Origin: Coxiellaceae bacterium
Lineage (GTDB): Bacteria > Pseudomonadota > Gammaproteobacteria > Coxiellales > Coxiellaceae
DNA length: 64,000 bases
Direction: 5' to 3'
NCBI GenBank assembly: GCA_029210045.1
Contig: JARGNX010000010.1
Location: 82,295-146,294, forward strand
Under the pieces are notes generated by a model, which saw only the letters and a list, made by a program, of their open reading frames with translations, made no database searches and had not been told where the DNA came from. The number at the start of each line of letters is the position of its first letter. The stretch's first letter is position 1. Below are positions 62,078 through 64,000 of the stretch, one piece after another. The position numbers were made by a program, and so were the translations under genes.

Positions 62078-64000
62078 TTATATGATTCGTGCTGCAGGAC
62101 CTTCCGCCGTGCTACTATCGCCAGGGTGGGGCGCTTCAGTTGCAACTTTATCTGCGAATAGGCCCACTGATTTCGCATGCTGTGACACAGAAGGTGCATG
62201 GGGCGCTCGAGCTGCTAATTGAGCCCCTATGTCATCAATTTTGTCTTTGGCTGCATCGGTCAATCGAAGAACTGCTAGCGGAACATACCCGTCTCCATTC
62301 TTTATGTCTAAAGACGAGAATAAGAGCTCAAAACCGGTTTCTTTTTTAATCGCTAATTGAATTAAGTCAATAAATTCGTTTGGATGTTTCAGAGCCATGT
62401 AATTAAAGAAATTGCCTTCAGTTGCGATGGCTCCCTCTCTGGTGTGGGGTTCTGTATAGAAGGCTAAGGTGATAAAATCGCTTGCACAACCTTCGCTGTG
62501 TTCAAGGTGGTGTCGTAACACAGGATACTCTTGATCAAACAATTTTGGAGTGTCTATCCAACGAGTGAGATATGAGTATTTTGTTTCATAACTCTCAGGT
62601 GGCCCACCATCATATTGCGCTTTAAGCCCTCCCAATAACGACGTGCAAAACTCGGGGTGATGTATCGCTACTTGTAATAGAGGCTCTAACACAGGTGAAT
62701 TATTCATTAAAAGAAGATAAAAGTTAGAGCTGTCGTCTATCAATGACTCAGCGATTACCTCCCTCATGTCATTACCTAGCCTATCATTTTTTTCTGCAAG
62801 GGCAGTCAGTTTCATAAGGCATGTAGGGTTGCTTTTTACAATTCCAATAATCAAGCGCTCATCAGATTTTATATTGGGCAGCCTCATTGCGTAAACTAAA
62901 GAATCTAGTGCGGCATCATTAATAGTTGCTAGATCGATAATGGCTTCTAAAATTGATGGGGATTTTATAGCTACGTGACTAAATAAACATATTTTATCCC
63001 CGGGAAATGGCTCGTTTAATGCTAATAGAACTACGTCTAGCATGCTTGGTATGGTGTGCGCCAATTCAATTAGCTTTAAAGCTGCTCCTTTAGTGTCATT
63101 GTAAAATAAAACTCTCTGCGCGATGGTGGCTAACTTTTCTACGCCGCCTATTGTAATAGTGCTTAAGTCTTTCCTATTGAAAGTTTCGCCTACGTTACTA
63201 TTTAATATGTTAACAATCAAAGGAATGATTAAAGGATCTTCTGCAAAAAAATCAATTACATTAGAAAAGCTTCTTCCATTACTCATCGCAAGTAACCCAA
63301 TGCTTCGTGCCGCCAGATCATCTCTTTCTATCAATGAGTCGACCACATCCTTACGTATATGCGGATCATTTGCGCAAAGCTGGAGTGTGAACTCCGTCAT
63401 ATGTACAAGCAATGTATTCACGCCATAATCGTCTACCATAATCGCGGAAGCAAGCGTCAATGTTAAATTGTGGCTTTTGTAGTATGACGATTGCATCATG
63501 GCAAACTTAGAAAAATCATCCCTTAATAGTGGGCTAGCTAGTAAAATTTTGTGGATGAAACCCTCAAGCTCTGCGAGGCATGTATTTAAGGCGGTATGGT
63601 CTGATATATTTGCTGTCATCAAGGCGAATACATGATGAGGCTTTATTTTTTTATTAATTTCCTTATCGGATAGTGTTTCCATGAATGCTAGATCATCACG
63701 AGAAGGCTGTGATGAAAAATCTATAAGGCGAATATTTTTTGTTTTTTTTGATTTTTTCTTTTTTCTTTTCTCCGCGCTAGTCAATTTTCTAGCAAACGAT
63801 ATAGTAAAGTCCGTAGATGGTGGTGGTTTGACTTTGTTTGCTTTTGGGGCGGCAACGGGCCTATTTACTGTTTTTTTACCCTTAGGTGCCTTCTTTTTCT
63901 TTTTGCTTTTCTTTTTAGTTACAGGCAAATCCACAGCATCCTCTTTTGTCGCAGCAGGATTTGCAGATTTTGACTCAATCACACCTGAGTTTGCTGAGTC
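62078..64000 (-). CDS. Large protein with Lys-rich N-terminus and helical repeats (5' end outside window)
   Basis: The frame is open to the right edge, past a GTG at 63982 that is one possible start, so the gene may begin outside. The visible 640 or so residues start with a lysine/serine-rich low-complexity stretch (VTKKKSKKKKKAPKGKKTVN, later KRKKKKSKKTK). A long array of short helical pairs follows (for example NGRSFSNVIDFFAEDPLIIP, LLHHPEFCTSL-like units), as in HEAT/armadillo-type solenoids. No catalytic motif is seen. A nuclear-localisation-like basic stretch plus solenoid would suit a host-directed effector, but this is inference only. It ends 90 bases from the convergent transpeptidase gene. 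Confidence 0.7.
   Translation of the reverse strand, partial: DSANSGVIESKSANPAATKEDAVDLPVTKKKSKKKKKAPKGKKTVNRPVAAPKANKVKPPPSTDFTISFARKLTSAEKRKKKKSKKTKNIRLIDFSSQPSRDDLAFMETLSDKEINKKIKPHHVFALMTANISDHTALNTCLAELEGFIHKILLASPLLRDDFSKFAMMQSSYYKSHNLTLTLASAIMVDDYGVNTLLVHMTEFTLQLCANDPHIRKDVVDSLIERDDLAARSIGLLAMSNGRSFSNVIDFFAEDPLIIPLIVNILNSNVGETFNRKDLSTITIGGVEKLATIAQRVLFYNDTKGAALKLIELAHTIPSMLDVVLLALNEPFPGDKICLFSHVAIKSPSILEAIIDLATINDAALDSLVYAMRLPNIKSDERLIIGIVKSNPTCLMKLTALAEKNDRLGNDMREVIAESLIDDSSNFYLLLMNNSPVLEPLLQVAIHHPEFCTSLLGGLKAQYDGGPPESYETKYSYLTRWIDTPKLFDQEYPVLRHHLEHSEGCASDFITLAFYTEPHTREGAIATEGNFFNYMALKHPNEFIDLIQLAIKKETGFELLFSSLDIKNGDGYVPLAVLRLTDAAKDKIDDIGAQLAARAPHAPSVSQHAKSVGLFADKVATEAPHPGDSSTAEGPAARII

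Noticed and set aside
61989..62222. Plus-strand 77-residue ORF after the transpeptidase gene
   Set aside because: It overlaps the 3' end of the larger minus-strand gene, has no ribosome binding site and its composition is that of the opposite frame.
1..64000. tRNA or rRNA genes
   Set aside because: No cloverleaf-like or rRNA-like stretches were recognised by eye in any gap; a tRNA scan was not possible here.

Overview
The window reads as a chromosome segment of a gammaproteobacterium with moderately AT-rich DNA. The core order gyrA-serC-cmk-rpsA-lapA-lapB-pyrF is gammaproteobacterial. The accessory genes point to a host-associated member, most likely of the Legionellales (Legionella/Coxiella/Berkiella/Aquicella-like): Sel1/TPR proteins, an ankyrin protein, a SET-domain protein, a GDSL lipase of the PlaA/PlaC type and a cyclodipeptide synthase. 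The genus cannot be fixed from the sequence alone.

Layout. 1-6.4 kb: a cut-off small ORF, an unknown membrane protein, HMG-CoA lyase, an amidohydrolase/deaminase, a SET protein, a DbpA-type helicase and a cold-shock protein. 6.7-15.6 kb: housekeeping block gyrA, serC, cmk, rpsA, lapA, lapB, pyrF; aroA is absent from between serC and cmk. 15.7-26.5 kb: accessory region with a cyclodipeptide synthase, a large Sel1-repeat effector-like protein, small secreted proteins, a beta-propeller protein, a two-component pair whose kinase carries a SemiSWEET-like input domain, a caspase-like (clan CD) protein and a ComEA-like protein. 26.5-35.8 kb: WecA-type transferase, a CcmF-like protein lacking the haem-handling motifs, two MFS transporters, a LysE exporter, DUF3750, a GDSL lipase and an ankyrin protein. 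35.9-50.6 kb: serine dehydratase, the second Sel1 effector-like paralogue, a serine beta-lactamase-like hydrolase, an RND efflux pair, an outer-membrane barrel, acetolactate decarboxylase, an EamA exporter, a DUF2156 protein, an L,D-transpeptidase-like protein and an SDR. 50.7-55.3 kb: purEK and a TPP-riboswitch-controlled salvage operon thiM-thiE-thiD-tenA. 55.3-64 kb: a PQ-loop transporter divergent from the thi operon, NTF2-like, DoxX, 2OG-oxygenase, SDR, ATP-pyrophosphatase, hemerythrin, methyltransferase, a second L,D-transpeptidase paralogue and a large protein of low complexity plus helical repeats that runs off the right edge.

Two themes stand out. First, intergenic spaces are full of short GC-rich palindromes (core like GTCATCCCGGAC...GTCCGGGATCC), often tandemly amplified. 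One lies in frame inside thiD and another supplies the C-terminus of a DUF2156 gene. Second, several candidate host-interaction or specialised-metabolism genes sit among ordinary genes: the cyclodipeptide synthase with its Ser/Tyr/Glu residues, two paralogues with a possible CE-clan-like His-Asn-Gln-Cys layout, and a His/Cys caspase-like protein. No tRNA, rRNA, CRISPR array, transposase or prophage was recognised.
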